A stretch of DNA of 64,000 nucleotides from Mycolicibacterium boenickei (GCF_010731295.1 NZ_AP022579.1:4030001-4094000); one strand, 5' to 3'. Shown: positions 52,230 through 61,517, counted from the first letter of the stretch. Numbers and translations are program-made. Notes: generated by a model not told the origin, from the sequence alone.

Positions 52230-52261
52230 CCCGGTGCGGCCGATAATCCGGTTGCACCGGG
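52230..52261 (+). promoter_or_regulatory. Stem-loop between uvrA and the ABC-F gene
   Basis: CCCGGTGC (52230-52237) pairs perfectly with GCACCGGG (52254-52261) around a 16-nt loop. It sits 5 bp after the uvrA stop and 28 bp before the ABC-F start. It may terminate uvrA transcription or act as a leader structure for the ABC-F gene; no T-run follows. Confidence 0.45.
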
Positions 52262-52288
52262 GCTGTGCGGTTTTGGAGACTGGCTCGT

Positions 52289-53935
52289 ATGGGCCACGTT
52301 GAGGTCGCACACATCAGCCATACGCTGCCGGATGGTCGGCAGCTGCTCGACGATGTCTCGTTCCGGATCGCCGACGGCACGACAGCGGCCCTTGTCGGTC
52401 CGAACGGTGCTGGTAAAACCACACTGCTGCGGCTGATCTCCAGCGATCTGGTACCCCAGCAGGGCACGGTGGCGCACAGCGGCGGGCTGGGAGTCATGCG
52501 CCAATTCATCGGAGGTATCCGCGATTCCACGTCGGTCCACGAACTGCTGTTGTCGGTTGCGCCGCCTCGCTTGCGTGCCGCCGCGGTCGACGTGGATGCG
52601 GCTGAGCTCGTTCTGATGGAGCGTGACGACGAACCCAGCCAGATGCGCTACGCCAACGCGCTCGCCGGCTGGGGCGACGCCGGCGGGTACGACGCCGAAA
52701 TCCTCTGGGACGCCTGCTGTATCGCCGCGCTCGGAGTGCCCTACGAATCCTGTCGCTGGCGACTGGTGAACACACTGTCGGGTGGCGAACAGAAACGACT
52801 GGTGCTGGAGGCGCTGCTCCGCGGACCCGACGAGGTGTTGTTGCTGGACGAGCCGGACAACTATCTCGACGTGCCGGGCAAGCAGTGGCTGGAGCAGCGG
52901 CTGGGGGAGACGAACAAGACCATCCTCATGGTCACCCATGACCGGGAGCTGCTCAACCGCACCGCGGAACGGATCGTGACGGTCGAATCGCGGCACGTCT
53001 GGGTCCACGGCGGCGGTTTCGCCAGTTATGCGCAGGCCCGCCGGGACCGCAACGAACGTCTCGAAGAACTGCGCCGGCGATGGGATGAGGAGCACGCCAA
53101 GCTGAGGACGCTCGTCGTCGAGCTGCGTCAGAAGGCCGCGTACAACGACGGTATGGCGTCGCGGTATCAGGCCGCGTTGACCCGGCTGCGCAAGTTCGAA
53201 GAGGCGGGCCCTCCCGAGGTGCCGCCGCGTGATCAGGACATCAAGATGCGGTTGCGGGGTGGCCGCACCGGCCGACGCGCGGTGATCTGCAATGACCTCG
53301 AACTCACCGGTCTGATGCGGCCGTTCGACCTGGAGATTTTTTACGGTGAGCGCGTTGCGGTGCTGGGTTCCAACGGTTCTGGCAAATCGCACTTCCTGCG
53401 AATGCTGACCGCGGTGGCCGACGAGCTGCCTCGTGGGGCAGTCGCCGCCGAGCCCGTGGCACACAGTGGTCTCGCGCGTCTCGGTGCCAGGGTATCGCCG
53501 GGACTGTTCGCGCAAACCCATGCGCGCCCGGATCTCGCCGGCCGAACACCGTGCGAAATCGTGATGGTCGAGCATGCCAGGCTGCGCACCGAAGCGATGA
53601 GCGCGCTGGCTCGCTACGAGCTGCAGGCCTGCGCGGAACAGCCTTTCGAAACACTCTCTGGAGGCCAGCAGGCCCGGTTGCAGATCCTGCTACTCGAACT
53701 TGGCGGCGCGACACTGCTGCTGCTCGACGAACCGACAGACAACCTCGATCTTGCCAGCGCCGAAGCGCTACAGGACGGACTTGCCGCCTATGCGGGCACG
53801 GTGGTCGCGGTCACCCATGACCGTTGGTTTGCCCGGTCGTTCGACCGCTTCCTGGTGTTCGGAGCCGATGGCTTCGTCTATGAATCGACCGACCCGGTAT
53901 GGGACGAGTCGCGGGTGGTACGCACGCGGGGTTAG
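52289..53935 (+). CDS. ABC-F family ATPase
   Basis: A 548-residue soluble protein with two ABC modules and no membrane helices. Module 1 has GPNGAGKTTLLRLI, LSGGEQKRLVLEA and LLLDEPDNYLDVPGK. Module 2 has GSNGSGKSHFLRML, LSGGQQARLQIL and LLLLDEPTDNLDLASAEA. The inter-domain linker (about residues 240-325) is rich in charged helices (RNERLEELRRRWDEEHAKLR), the P-site tRNA-interacting part of ABC-F factors. These act on ribosomes, in translation quality control or antibiotic protection; its subgroup is not clear. ATG 52289 is preferred over the upstream ATG at 52265. Confidence 0.9.
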   Translation: MGHVEVAHISHTLPDGRQLLDDVSFRIADGTTAALVGPNGAGKTTLLRLISSDLVPQQGTVAHSGGLGVMRQFIGGIRDSTSVHELLLSVAPPRLRAAAVDVDAAELVLMERDDEPSQMRYANALAGWGDAGGYDAEILWDACCIAALGVPYESCRWRLVNTLSGGEQKRLVLEALLRGPDEVLLLDEPDNYLDVPGKQWLEQRLGETNKTILMVTHDRELLNRTAERIVTVESRHVWVHGGGFASYAQARRDRNERLEELRRRWDEEHAKLRTLVVELRQKAAYNDGMASRYQAALTRLRKFEEAGPPEVPPRDQDIKMRLRGGRTGRRAVICNDLELTGLMRPFDLEIFYGERVAVLGSNGSGKSHFLRMLTAVADELPRGAVAAEPVAHSGLARLGARVSPGLFAQTHARPDLAGRTPCEIVMVEHARLRTEAMSALARYELQACAEQPFETLSGGQQARLQILLLELGGATLLLLDEPTDNLDLASAEALQDGLAAYAGTVVAVTHDRWFARSFDRFLVFGADGFVYESTDPVWDESRVVRTRG

Positions 53936-53961
53936 CTTTTCGTCAGCGGTGACCGGATCGG

Positions 53962-54531
53962 TCACCGCATCGTGTGGTAGCTCTGGAACGCGAACCAATG
54001 CGGGCCAAGCCGTTTCGCCCAGCTGATGACGTAATCGCCCGCGGGCTGGTGGACCGTACGCGGTGCACTGCCGTCGGCGCTGTAGGCGAACCCGTCGAAG
54101 CCGTTCATGTCATCGTGGCGGACGAAGTCGATGAAATTGTCGGTCCGGTGCCCTACCGAATCAACGGTGTAGCCCGCGATGCGGTGGGGTTGTCGCCCGA
54201 AGGCGGCGTCGTCGACGAATGCCTGTAGTGCACGTTCGAACGAGGGCTGCGCCGCCCGCCAATGCAGTTGCAGCGGAACGCTTGTGCAAGCCAGCCCGAT
54301 TCCGGCGACCACTAGCGCCGGGCTCGCCAGCATCACCGCCCATTCGCGACGTCCGGCTCTGCCTCGCAACGCCATGGCGACGACGCACCAGATCACGAAC
54401 AACGCGGTCAGGGACAGCGCCGCGGCGTAGAGGATGTCCGACGGCTCTCCGGGAAAGCTCGCTCCGTAGAGCAGGCCGAGAACAGCGCATCCGGTCAGGG
54501 CCAAGAGGGCCCAACCGGCGAGCCGCGTCAT
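53962..54531 (-). CDS. Membrane protein of unknown function
   Basis: A 189-residue protein starting MTRLAGWALLALTGCAVLG at 54531. Three membrane helices are seen in the first 100 residues (ALLALTGCAVLGLLYG, ILYAAALSLTALFVIWCVVAM, WAVMLASPALVVAGIGLACT). A soluble domain of about 90 residues follows (FDGFAYSADGSAPRTVHQPAG, LGPHWFAFQSYHTMR). It overlaps the upstream AlkZ-like gene by 4 bp and so is co-translated, though the functional link is not evident. No domain recognised. Confidence 0.7.
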   Translation of the reverse strand: MTRLAGWALLALTGCAVLGLLYGASFPGEPSDILYAAALSLTALFVIWCVVAMALRGRAGRREWAVMLASPALVVAGIGLACTSVPLQLHWRAAQPSFERALQAFVDDAAFGRQPHRIAGYTVDSVGHRTDNFIDFVRHDDMNGFDGFAYSADGSAPRTVHQPAGDYVISWAKRLGPHWFAFQSYHTMR

Positions 54532-55691
54532 GAGCGCTTGGACAACGGCGACGGGAACCTGGGATTGGCGCGGGCACCGGCCAGCCATTCGGTGAGGGCG
54601 TCGGCGCGCTGCCGCAGCGCGCGGGTGCCGTCGCGACCGACCTCCTCCAGCAGATGAAGCTGGACGCGGCCGTCGGCATCCTGGCCCCAGCCGCCCACGA
54701 TCCGGCCGTTCCACCACGCCGTCGGCCCGCCGTTGCCGTTGGTGTCGAACACCTCCGGGCGATGATCGCCGAGATACCAGTCACGGTCGAACCACCCCAT
54801 CGTGGTGACGTCCAGACCCGGGAGCAGGGCCGCCCACGGCTCGGCGTCCGGTTCGACGTCGAGGTCGTCGGGCAGGACATAGCCGGGCGTACCTGCCAGG
54901 TCCACCTCGACGGCGCCGACATCGCGCAGGGCGTGGCGGGCCCAGGTCAGGGTGTTGCCGAACCACCACTTGATGTCGGTGACCGTGGCCGGACCGAATG
55001 TCCGTAGCCAGCTGCGCACCAGTTCGGCGCGGGCATGGTCCGGCTCGGCCGTCGGCACCGATGTCCCGAGCCATTCGGAGGTGACCGCCCACCGCGGCCG
55101 TGAGTTGGTCCAGCCGCTGTCGTTGGGGCCGCGAACGATCTCCCCGCGTACCCCGAGGACCGTCAAAACCCTTGGGGAAAGCGGGGTCTCACCGCCCCAG
55201 CGCTTTCCCGGCGCCGGGTCGAAACTGCCGGCGAGCTCGGGCAGTGCGGTGCGCAGCTGGGCCGCCGGGGTCGGGCCGTGCTCGCGCAGGTGGGCCAGGA
55301 CCGCCTGACATGCCGTGTCCAGCCATCGGGTGCCGTCGGCGGCCACCCCGGCCTTCTCCACATCGCCGACGAGCTTGCGCTGCTCGTTGCCTGCCACCCG
55401 GTCACTGGCCCCGGCCTGCACCAGCGGCAGGTCCTCGGTACGGACGATCCACAGCGTGCGGCGCATCGCGAGGTGTTTGAGCAGCGTGCGCCGCTGGTAC
55501 AGCTCGCTGTCGAGGTCGTCGACGGTGAAGCCGGGCAGCCGGGCGAACAGGGACAGATAGGGCGTCGAGGGGTCGGTGGCGTGCAAGCCGACGAAGGCGC
55601 CCGTGGTGCCGGAGACGGAGGAGGCCGGTTGGCTCAGGAAATGGCGCCGGGCCAGCCGGGCCCGCCGCTCGGCAATAGTGAACGTGCGCAC
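54528..55691 (-). CDS. Winged-helix DNA-binding domain protein, AlkZ-like (HTH_42) family
   Basis: A 387-residue protein of the winged-helix HTH_42/AlkZ-like superfamily, related to the DNA glycosylases AlkZ and YcaQ. The N-terminal motif is FVGLHATDPSTPYLSLFARL, followed by TLLKHLAMRRTLWIVRTED. The C-terminal part holds WFGNTLTWARHALRDVG and WWNGRIVGGWGQDADGRV. The QxQ catalytic motif of AlkZ and YcaQ is not present at the equivalent N-terminal position (LHATD instead), so glycosylase activity is doubtful for this copy. It forms an operon with the small membrane protein gene. Confidence 0.82.
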   Translation of the reverse strand: MRTFTIAERRARLARRHFLSQPASSVSGTTGAFVGLHATDPSTPYLSLFARLPGFTVDDLDSELYQRRTLLKHLAMRRTLWIVRTEDLPLVQAGASDRVAGNEQRKLVGDVEKAGVAADGTRWLDTACQAVLAHLREHGPTPAAQLRTALPELAGSFDPAPGKRWGGETPLSPRVLTVLGVRGEIVRGPNDSGWTNSRPRWAVTSEWLGTSVPTAEPDHARAELVRSWLRTFGPATVTDIKWWFGNTLTWARHALRDVGAVEVDLAGTPGYVLPDDLDVEPDAEPWAALLPGLDVTTMGWFDRDWYLGDHRPEVFDTNGNGGPTAWWNGRIVGGWGQDADGRVQLHLLEEVGRDGTRALRQRADALTEWLAGARANPRFPSPLSKRS

Positions 55692-55694
55692 GGA

Positions 55695-56027
55695 TCAGGT
55701 GTCGTCCTTGTGCATGGACTCACGGATCTGCTGCAAGCGCTCGGCGGCTGCCTGTTGGCGCTTCTCGTACTGCTCCTCGACGGAGCGGCCCTCGGGTGTC
55801 TCGGCGGCCAGCTCAGCAGCGCCGAGCGCGGTGCCGTACCGGGTCTCGATCTTCTCCCTGACCGCGTCGAACGTCGGCACCCCGGCGGCGGTGTAGCCGG
55901 TGTCGGGCACCTCGACGGGCGCGGACGCCGGGCCGGTGGCCGGAGCCTGGGGAACGATCTCACCCTCGATCGCAGCGGGCTCCTCGGCTTCTTCTGGCTG
56001 ATCCGGCTGATCTGGGTCCTTGGTCAC
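55695..56027 (-). CDS. Small acidic hypothetical protein
   Basis: About 110 residues starting VTKDPDQPDQPEEAEEPAAI (GTG 56027; an ATG at 56057 is an alternative). The first 50 residues are a Pro/Glu-rich disordered region; the rest is a helical segment (FDAVREKIETRYGTALGAAELAAE, VEEQYEKRQQAAAERLQQIRESM) with heptad-like spacing suggestive of a coiled coil. It lies 3 bp after the AlkZ-like gene start on the same strand. A conserved mycobacterial type of protein with no known function. Confidence 0.6.
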   Translation of the reverse strand: MTKDPDQPDQPEEAEEPAAIEGEIVPQAPATGPASAPVEVPDTGYTAAGVPTFDAVREKIETRYGTALGAAELAAETPEGRSVEEQYEKRQQAAAERLQQIRESMHKDDT

Positions 56028-56143
56028 GAAACCCACGTTACCTGCGGGAACCGACATTTCTTGGGATCGGTAGCACTTGACCCCGCATTGACTGAGCGCA
56101 CGACGGAGCCATCGGGGCAACGCGGAACGAAGGGGAAGACGCA

Positions 56144-56659
56144 ATGACCATGAATCGAGTTGTCGCAGGCGCCATGGGACTGCTCGCGACCGGTGTGGTG
56201 CTGGTGGGCTGCTCGGACGACAAGCCCGCCGACAAGTCCGGTGACAAGCCGGCCGCATCGGCGACCGACACCAAGGCATCCGACACCAAGGTCAGCTCGG
56301 GCAGCAATGCTCAGGTGAAGGTCGACGGATCAGATCTGGCTGGCCTGGACCTGAACTCGGTCACCTGTGTCAAGCAGGGCGGCAAGATCAACGTCGGCAG
56401 CGCCGCGATCGGCGGCCAGCAGGGCCTCGGCGTGGTGATGACCGACGAGGCCACTCCGAAGGTCGAGTCGCTCGGCCTGGTCTACGACGGCAGCGCGCTG
56501 GCGGTCAGCGAGGCCATGGGTGTGAAGGTCGGGTCGGCCGAGGTCAAGGTCGACGGGGACACCTACACCATCACCGGTGAAGCGTCGGGCGCCGACATGA
56601 AGAACCCGATGGCCGGGATGATCAACAAGCCGTTCACCATCACGGTGTCCTGCGGCTGA
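56144..56659 (+). CDS. LpqH-type (19 kDa antigen family) lipoprotein
   Basis: A 171-residue lipoprotein. The signal peptide MTMNRVVAGAMGLLATGVVL ends in lipobox LVGC (Cys23). A Lys/Asp/Ser-rich linker of about 40 residues precedes a beta-rich domain with the two cysteines (NSVTCVKQGG and the C-terminal ITVSCG) typical of LpqH/LppE relatives. In M. tuberculosis the 19 kDa member is a TLR2 ligand at the cell surface. This is a paralogue rather than the clear LpqH orthologue. RBS GGAAGACG at 56128-56135 or nearby. Confidence 0.85.
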   Translation: MTMNRVVAGAMGLLATGVVLVGCSDDKPADKSGDKPAASATDTKASDTKVSSGSNAQVKVDGSDLAGLDLNSVTCVKQGGKINVGSAAIGGQQGLGVVMTDEATPKVESLGLVYDGSALAVSEAMGVKVGSAEVKVDGDTYTITGEASGADMKNPMAGMINKPFTITVSCG

Positions 56660-56730
56660 TCTCCCGACATGGCGGGCGTGCCCGGCAGACCATTTGCCGG
56701 GTGCGCCCGCCGCTTTTATATGGTGCAGGG

Positions 56731-58476
56731 GTGACCATCGCCGGCGATCTCGACCGCGCCCGTCACCTCGCGCTGGCTGCCGATGAGGTCGCTGCCCGTG
56801 ACCTGCTGGTGTCCCTGTTGCCGCTGATCGAGCAGGCCGACCGTGACGACCATGCGCTCGAGGTGTTCGCCCAGCTCGGTGAGATCTACCTGGTGCGCAC
56901 CGCGTATGAGGGTGTGGTGGAAAGCATTTCCCGCATCCGCGACTGCCTGGCGATCTACGTCGCGATCCGCTCGGGGCAGCGCCCCGACCTCGCCGCCGAG
57001 GCCACCATGTCCGATCACGACATCGATCGCATGATCTGCCGGTACACCCGTCGCGTCGAGTTTCTCGACGCCGGACTCGCCGCGGCCCGCGGTGAGCACG
57101 ACAGTGCCGCCGCACATCTGGCGACGCTGATCGAAGCCCCCGGCGAATTCGACGATTTGGCGCCCGAACACCGTAACCTGATCTGCTACACCAGGATTCT
57201 GATCGCGAGCGGTCTGTGCGACGACGACCTCTACGCCGCATCGGTGCCGGTGTGGGCCGAGGTCCTCGACGCCCTGCAGGATGCGGCGCCCGGCGCCGAC
57301 GACATCGAATCCGACTACCTTTTCGTCGCGGGAGCACTCGGCTACGGCCGGTTCTGCATCGAGTCCGGTCGTCTCGATGAAGCCGAGCCGTGGTTGCGCC
57401 GGGCCGGTGCCCGGGCAGAGGCCCGCGGCTGGAAACTCGCCGGCGCCCGAGCCCAGCTCGAGCGCGCCGCCTCGGCCTGGTCTGCCGGTTCCTACGCCGA
57501 GACTCAGGACTTGATCACCGTGGCCTACCCGGTGATCGCCGAGCATGCCCGGGCCCACGACGTGTCCCGCAGCTGGTTGTATTTCGGGCTGATCCGGTTG
57601 GGGCTCGGTCGGTTGAAGGAAGCCGATGAATGCTGGGAACACGCCGAACGACATTGGCGGGAACTCGGCAAGCCGCTGCACATACACCGGATCCTGTTGC
57701 AGCGCAGCTGGATCGCCATCTTCCGGGGCGCCTTCGAAGAAGCGGTGCACATGGTGGAGCAGGCCCGCGAATACCTGGACGCATCGCCCCGGCACAGCTG
57801 GCTGCAGTACGCCAGACTCGATGCGCACCTCGGCAACATCTGGCGAGCCGATGCACTGGTGGAAATGGGTTTCGACGGCGTCGGCGAACCGGGCCAGGAC
57901 TGGAACGAGGTCGAGGCCAGGCATGCGGCGGGGCTCGGCGTGGTCGACTGCACCCCGGGCACGCCCGAGTACCGCCGTGCGATGGTCAAGCTCGACCGTG
58001 CCATCGACCTCAAGGTCCCCGCCGCGCTGGCGGTCGATTCGGTGCGCTACACGATCACCGACGCCGGGGCCAGGGCCCGGTGGGCGAGCGGGGTGTCGGC
58101 TCCCTTGCTGGCGGGCGCGTTCGCCGTGGCCTGGGAATCGGACAATACCGAGCTGACTTGCGAATTGGTCGAATACCACAGTGCACGAGGAACTTTCAGT
58201 ACCGATCCGGCGGCCGCTCCAGGGCCGGCCGAGGATTGGACCGGAACCGCCACGGCGATGGTTCCGGTCGAAGCCGAACTCGCACCACAACTCGCCGTGG
58301 CAGCGGCCGCCGAGCCGGTCGGCGGCGAAGGTGCGCTGACGCGACTCGGACCGTTGCCTCCACTGCGAATGGATCCGGTTTCGGGGCCGATCATGAGTCA
58401 CTACCGGGAGTTGGCGCTGCAGCGGTACGGCCAGGACGTCACCGCCCCTGGCGCGGAATGGACGACGTGGCCATGA
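56731..58476 (+). CDS. TPR-like repeat protein, partner of the CHAT protease
   Basis: A 581-residue alpha-helical protein from GTG 56731, with helix-turn-helix repeats that fit tetratricopeptides: GYGRFCIESGRLDEAEPWLRRA (about 204), YFGLIRLGLGRLKEADECWE (about 284) and SWIAIFRGAFEEAVHMVEQA (about 326). The C-terminal part (LVEYHSARGTFS) resembles the stretch found between TPR and CHAT domains in fused proteins. Its stop overlaps the CHAT gene start (ATGA, 58473-58476), so the two are translated together. The pair is probably a split version of TPR-CHAT, with this protein as sensor or scaffold. Confidence 0.75.
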   Translation: MTIAGDLDRARHLALAADEVAARDLLVSLLPLIEQADRDDHALEVFAQLGEIYLVRTAYEGVVESISRIRDCLAIYVAIRSGQRPDLAAEATMSDHDIDRMICRYTRRVEFLDAGLAAARGEHDSAAAHLATLIEAPGEFDDLAPEHRNLICYTRILIASGLCDDDLYAASVPVWAEVLDALQDAAPGADDIESDYLFVAGALGYGRFCIESGRLDEAEPWLRRAGARAEARGWKLAGARAQLERAASAWSAGSYAETQDLITVAYPVIAEHARAHDVSRSWLYFGLIRLGLGRLKEADECWEHAERHWRELGKPLHIHRILLQRSWIAIFRGAFEEAVHMVEQAREYLDASPRHSWLQYARLDAHLGNIWRADALVEMGFDGVGEPGQDWNEVEARHAAGLGVVDCTPGTPEYRRAMVKLDRAIDLKVPAALAVDSVRYTITDAGARARWASGVSAPLLAGAFAVAWESDNTELTCELVEYHSARGTFSTDPAAAPGPAEDWTGTATAMVPVEAELAPQLAVAAAAEPVGGEGALTRLGPLPPLRMDPVSGPIMSHYRELALQRYGQDVTAPGAEWTTWP

Positions 58477-59669
58477 GCGACACTCTCGTACTGCGGTTCG
58501 CCGACGTCGGCATCGCCACCTATGTGAGCCTGCGGGTGGTGGGGGAGCCGGAGCGTTCGGTCACCTGGGTGATCGAGGAACCACACATGCAGGCCGTGGA
58601 GGCGGTCCTCAACCCCGCACTGCCCGACCCGATCGGTACCGAAACGCCGGCCGACGCGATCGAACGGGCCATGACCACAGGTGCGTTCGCCACCGCGGAG
58701 GCCGAACTCGACTTGGCCCGGTTGCTGGGCTCGCACCTGATCGGGATCGACGGCTGGCAATTGCTGGCCGACTGCGTCGCCGACGTTCGCCCGGTCCTTT
58801 TCGTGACGCCGAGCCCGCGGTTGGGCCGGGTGCCCTGGGGGCAGCTGGCGATGCCCGGACCGGATGCATTCCGGTTGATGGAGTTGGTGGACGTGCTGAT
58901 GGCCGTGCCGCCCAACGTCGTTCACGCGCCGCGCAGCCCCGCCCGTTGGCAGGACCGCCTCGGTGGCCCACCACTGCTGGTGCTGGATCCGCGGATTCCC
59001 GGGCAGCGGCCGGATTCGGCCCTGGGCTCGGTGCTGGGCCGTCCGTCGCCTCAGACTCCGCTGTCGGAGCATTTCGGCGATCTGGTGGCCGGCGGACCCG
59101 TCCTGCCGAAGGTGGACGCGGCGGTCGAACTGTTTCGTCGCACGGACACCGACCGGCGCTGGTTGGCCGATGCGTGTGCACAGGACCCGAGCCGGTTGTT
59201 CTACGTCGGGCATGCCAGTGCCGCAGACGGTGTCGCAGGACATGCCGACCGGGCCGCGCTGCATCTGGCCGAAGAGCGGCCGCTGACGGCCGGGGAGCTG
59301 ATCGCGGCGCAGCTGCCGATCCCACCCCGGGTGGCGTTGCTGGCGTGCGCATCCGGCGGCGACTACCGGTTCGACGAGGCGGCCGGATTGGTTGCGGCGA
59401 TGATTCTGGGCGGTGCGCAACTGGTCACCGCAACGCTGTGGTCACTGCCGACGACCGCGGGTTTCCGGCAGTTCGGTGGTGCACCCGCGGCCGATCCCAT
59501 GGCCGACACCATCGTCGGGGTCGATCTGGCGCATCGCGACGATGACGCGGGCCTGGCGGTGAACCGCTGGCAACGCGCCGCGATGCGCCGCTGGCGCGAC
59601 GGCGACACCACCGCCAGCCCGCTGTACTGGGCCGCGATGGCCACGTTCACCGTCGACGGCGCCCGCTGA
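58473..59669 (+). CDS. CHAT domain protein (caspase-like cysteine protease)
   Basis: A 398-residue protein with a C-terminal CHAT domain, a clan CD caspase-like cysteine peptidase. The catalytic dyad is visible: H247 in FYVGHASA and C292 in LLACASGGDY. Preceding strands are VLFVTPSPRLGRVPWGQL (about residue 110) and LLVLDPRIPG (about 170). The end has LVTATLWSLP, as in bona fide CHAT domains (usually xxxxLWxV). It starts at ATG 58473 in a 4-bp overlap with the TPR gene. CHAT proteases with TPR partners act in RNA-guided or gasdermin-type phage defence and other signalling; a target is not evident here. Confidence 0.85.
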   Translation: MSDTLVLRFADVGIATYVSLRVVGEPERSVTWVIEEPHMQAVEAVLNPALPDPIGTETPADAIERAMTTGAFATAEAELDLARLLGSHLIGIDGWQLLADCVADVRPVLFVTPSPRLGRVPWGQLAMPGPDAFRLMELVDVLMAVPPNVVHAPRSPARWQDRLGGPPLLVLDPRIPGQRPDSALGSVLGRPSPQTPLSEHFGDLVAGGPVLPKVDAAVELFRRTDTDRRWLADACAQDPSRLFYVGHASAADGVAGHADRAALHLAEERPLTAGELIAAQLPIPPRVALLACASGGDYRFDEAAGLVAAMILGGAQLVTATLWSLPTTAGFRQFGGAPAADPMADTIVGVDLAHRDDDAGLAVNRWQRAAMRRWRDGDTTASPLYWAAMATFTVDGAR

Positions 59670-59670
59670 A

Positions 59671-60114
59671 TCAGACGGGGGTCACACACACCGCGACGGT
59701 GCTCTCGTCACCCGGCCGGTAGTACGCGTCGATCACGTTGCCCGGTGACACTTTCGCCAGGGCCGTGGCCGGGATCATCGCACGCTGGCGCACCGGGAAC
59801 TGGCCACCGCCGCGCCGGCTGACCATCAGGTCGAGCTCGACCTCGCGGTAGTCCTCGCGGACCGCCCCGGTGGCCCGCATCCCGGTGACGATCCCGCGCG
59901 ACCGGGTTCCGCTACGGATCAGCGCAACCTGCGCCCCGGTCAGCAATCCCTTCCGGACCAGCATGTGATCGAACTCGGCCACCAGCTCGCGCAGGGTGAC
60001 CAGACGTTCGTCGGCCTCGTCGTTCGGACGGGCACACCGCACCCGACGCACGGCGGCGAGTATGGCGCCGGTGCCCAGCAGGCACAGGACGGTGAGGAGC
60101 GCGGTGTCGGTCAT
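59671..60114 (-). CDS. Membrane-anchored hypothetical protein
   Basis: A 147-residue protein on the opposite strand between the CHAT gene and the next unknown gene. One N-terminal membrane helix (TALLTVLCLLGTGAILAAV) is followed by a helical region and a beta-rich domain (ALIRSGTRSRGIVTGMRATG, YREVELDLMVSRRGGGQFPV, PGNVIDAYYRPGDESTVAV). That pattern is frequent in actinobacterial single-pass proteins of unknown role. It stops 1 bp from the CHAT stop (convergent) and is divergent from 60177. Confidence 0.6.
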   Translation of the reverse strand: MTDTALLTVLCLLGTGAILAAVRRVRCARPNDEADERLVTLRELVAEFDHMLVRKGLLTGAQVALIRSGTRSRGIVTGMRATGAVREDYREVELDLMVSRRGGGQFPVRQRAMIPATALAKVSPGNVIDAYYRPGDESTVAVCVTPV

Positions 60115-60176
60115 GACGCCAAGGGTCCGGCCGGGGGAGCGCTACCGAACCCAACTTCGCCTCTATCCTGGTGCCG

Positions 60177-61517
60177 GTGAGCATCGGGTCCGATACCGCC
60201 GGGGCGCAGGCCGTCCCCGCGTCGGGCGCAAATTCCGCACAGCCCCGCCGCGCCGTGATCGATCGGGCCTGGCGCGCACTCGGCCCCGGCGTCGAGGTGT
60301 TCAGCGGTGACGACGGCGGACCGCTGCGCCGGACCGTCAAAAGGATCATCGACCCCCTGGTGCTCAGGCTGCGCAGCAACACCCACTTCTCGGCACCGGT
60401 GCTGGCGCCCGACGTGGCGGCCGAGCTGCACGATCAGGTGGTGCGCAGTGGGCCCCACCTGCGCGCTGCCGCGGCCTGGTTCGCCGAGCTCAAACAGCAG
60501 CGCCGGCGGTTGCGGATCACCACCGGCAATGCCCAGGAACTGTATTTCCCGGCGTGTTTCGAACTCGCGGTGACCCGGGGCGCCCCGGCGTCGGACCGCG
60601 CGCAGGTGGCGGCCGAGGTTCTGGCCGAGTTGCACGAGGGCCGTGACCGCACGGCGATCGAGGCGCTCAACAGCTATGTGGCCGAACCGCAGGTCGTCGA
60701 CCGGTTGCATCGCCAACTCGAACGCAGCTGGGCTGACGTCGTCGCTACCGACGCCATCACCGGCCCGTTCTTCGCCGGGTTGGCCACCGTGCTCGGCCCG
60801 GCCGACAGCCACCGGGGCGAGGCGGCCCGGCAGCGGGTGTGGTCGGCGTTGGCGGCCGACGCCACGCCCTACAACCTGGGCGCCAGGGCGCGCCGCGCCG
60901 ACGCGGGCCTGCCATGGTCGCTTGTCGAGATCGGGCTGAGTTCGGTTCTGCCCCAACAGCCTCCGCCGGTCAGCGGACCGGCCGAGGGGGACCGGCCGCT
61001 GGACCGCAGCGTGGTGGACCGGGTGCGGGCGACCCTGCGCCGGGCCCTGGACCGCGATGAGCTGCCCGATCTCCCGCTGCTGTGCGCCGAGGAGGTGGAC
61101 CGGGCCTGTGCCCCGTGGGGCCTGCTCGCCGAGGACAAACAGGCCGCGCTTCTCACCGGTATCGAGGTGGCGACCGACCTGCATCCGCTGGATGCATCGG
61201 CGTCGGGCCGCCATCAACTGTCGTCCCGCATCCAGGCCCGGCTGGCCAAGGAGGCCTACGTGCTGCACGCCCGTCGCTACCTGGCGGCGGGTACCGCGGT
61301 GCATCCCCGCCAGCAGCAGGTGATCGATGATCTCGCCGCGTTCGCCCGGCCCTATCTGAGCCGGCTGTGGGCACGGCTGCACGGCCGCGACGTGTGGCAG
61401 GAATCCTGCGCCGACATCGACGACCTGAGATCCCTGCTCGAAGGTGTGGCCAGATCGGTCAGCCTCGACCATCGACAGCGGATCAAGTCGATGCTGGAAG
61501 TGCAGGTGGCACAGTGA
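60177..61517 (+). CDS. Hypothetical protein, CHAT-neighbour (446 aa)
   Basis: A protein of about 446 residues from GTG 60177 (VSIGSDTAGAQAVPASG; a GTG at 60171 is an alternative). No known domain was recognised. It is predicted to be largely helical, soluble, and rich in Arg/Ala/Asp. Stretches such as AIDRAWRALGPGVEVF-like openings, AWFAELKQQRRRLRITTGNA and VDRLHRQLERSWADVVATDAI could be interaction surfaces. It overlaps the next gene by 4 bp, so the two are co-translated. Lies just downstream of the TPR-CHAT pair on the same strand. Confidence 0.6.
   Translation: MSIGSDTAGAQAVPASGANSAQPRRAVIDRAWRALGPGVEVFSGDDGGPLRRTVKRIIDPLVLRLRSNTHFSAPVLAPDVAAELHDQVVRSGPHLRAAAAWFAELKQQRRRLRITTGNAQELYFPACFELAVTRGAPASDRAQVAAEVLAELHEGRDRTAIEALNSYVAEPQVVDRLHRQLERSWADVVATDAITGPFFAGLATVLGPADSHRGEAARQRVWSALAADATPYNLGARARRADAGLPWSLVEIGLSSVLPQQPPPVSGPAEGDRPLDRSVVDRVRATLRRALDRDELPDLPLLCAEEVDRACAPWGLLAEDKQAALLTGIEVATDLHPLDASASGRHQLSSRIQARLAKEAYVLHARRYLAAGTAVHPRQQQVIDDLAAFARPYLSRLWARLHGRDVWQESCADIDDLRSLLEGVARSVSLDHRQRIKSMLEVQVAQ

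Noticed and set aside
49232..53575. Two open frames of over 700 codons on the minus strand under uvrA and the ABC-F gene
   Set aside because: UvrA and ABC-F motifs are unambiguous on the plus strand; the antisense frames are a by-product of third-codon GC bias.
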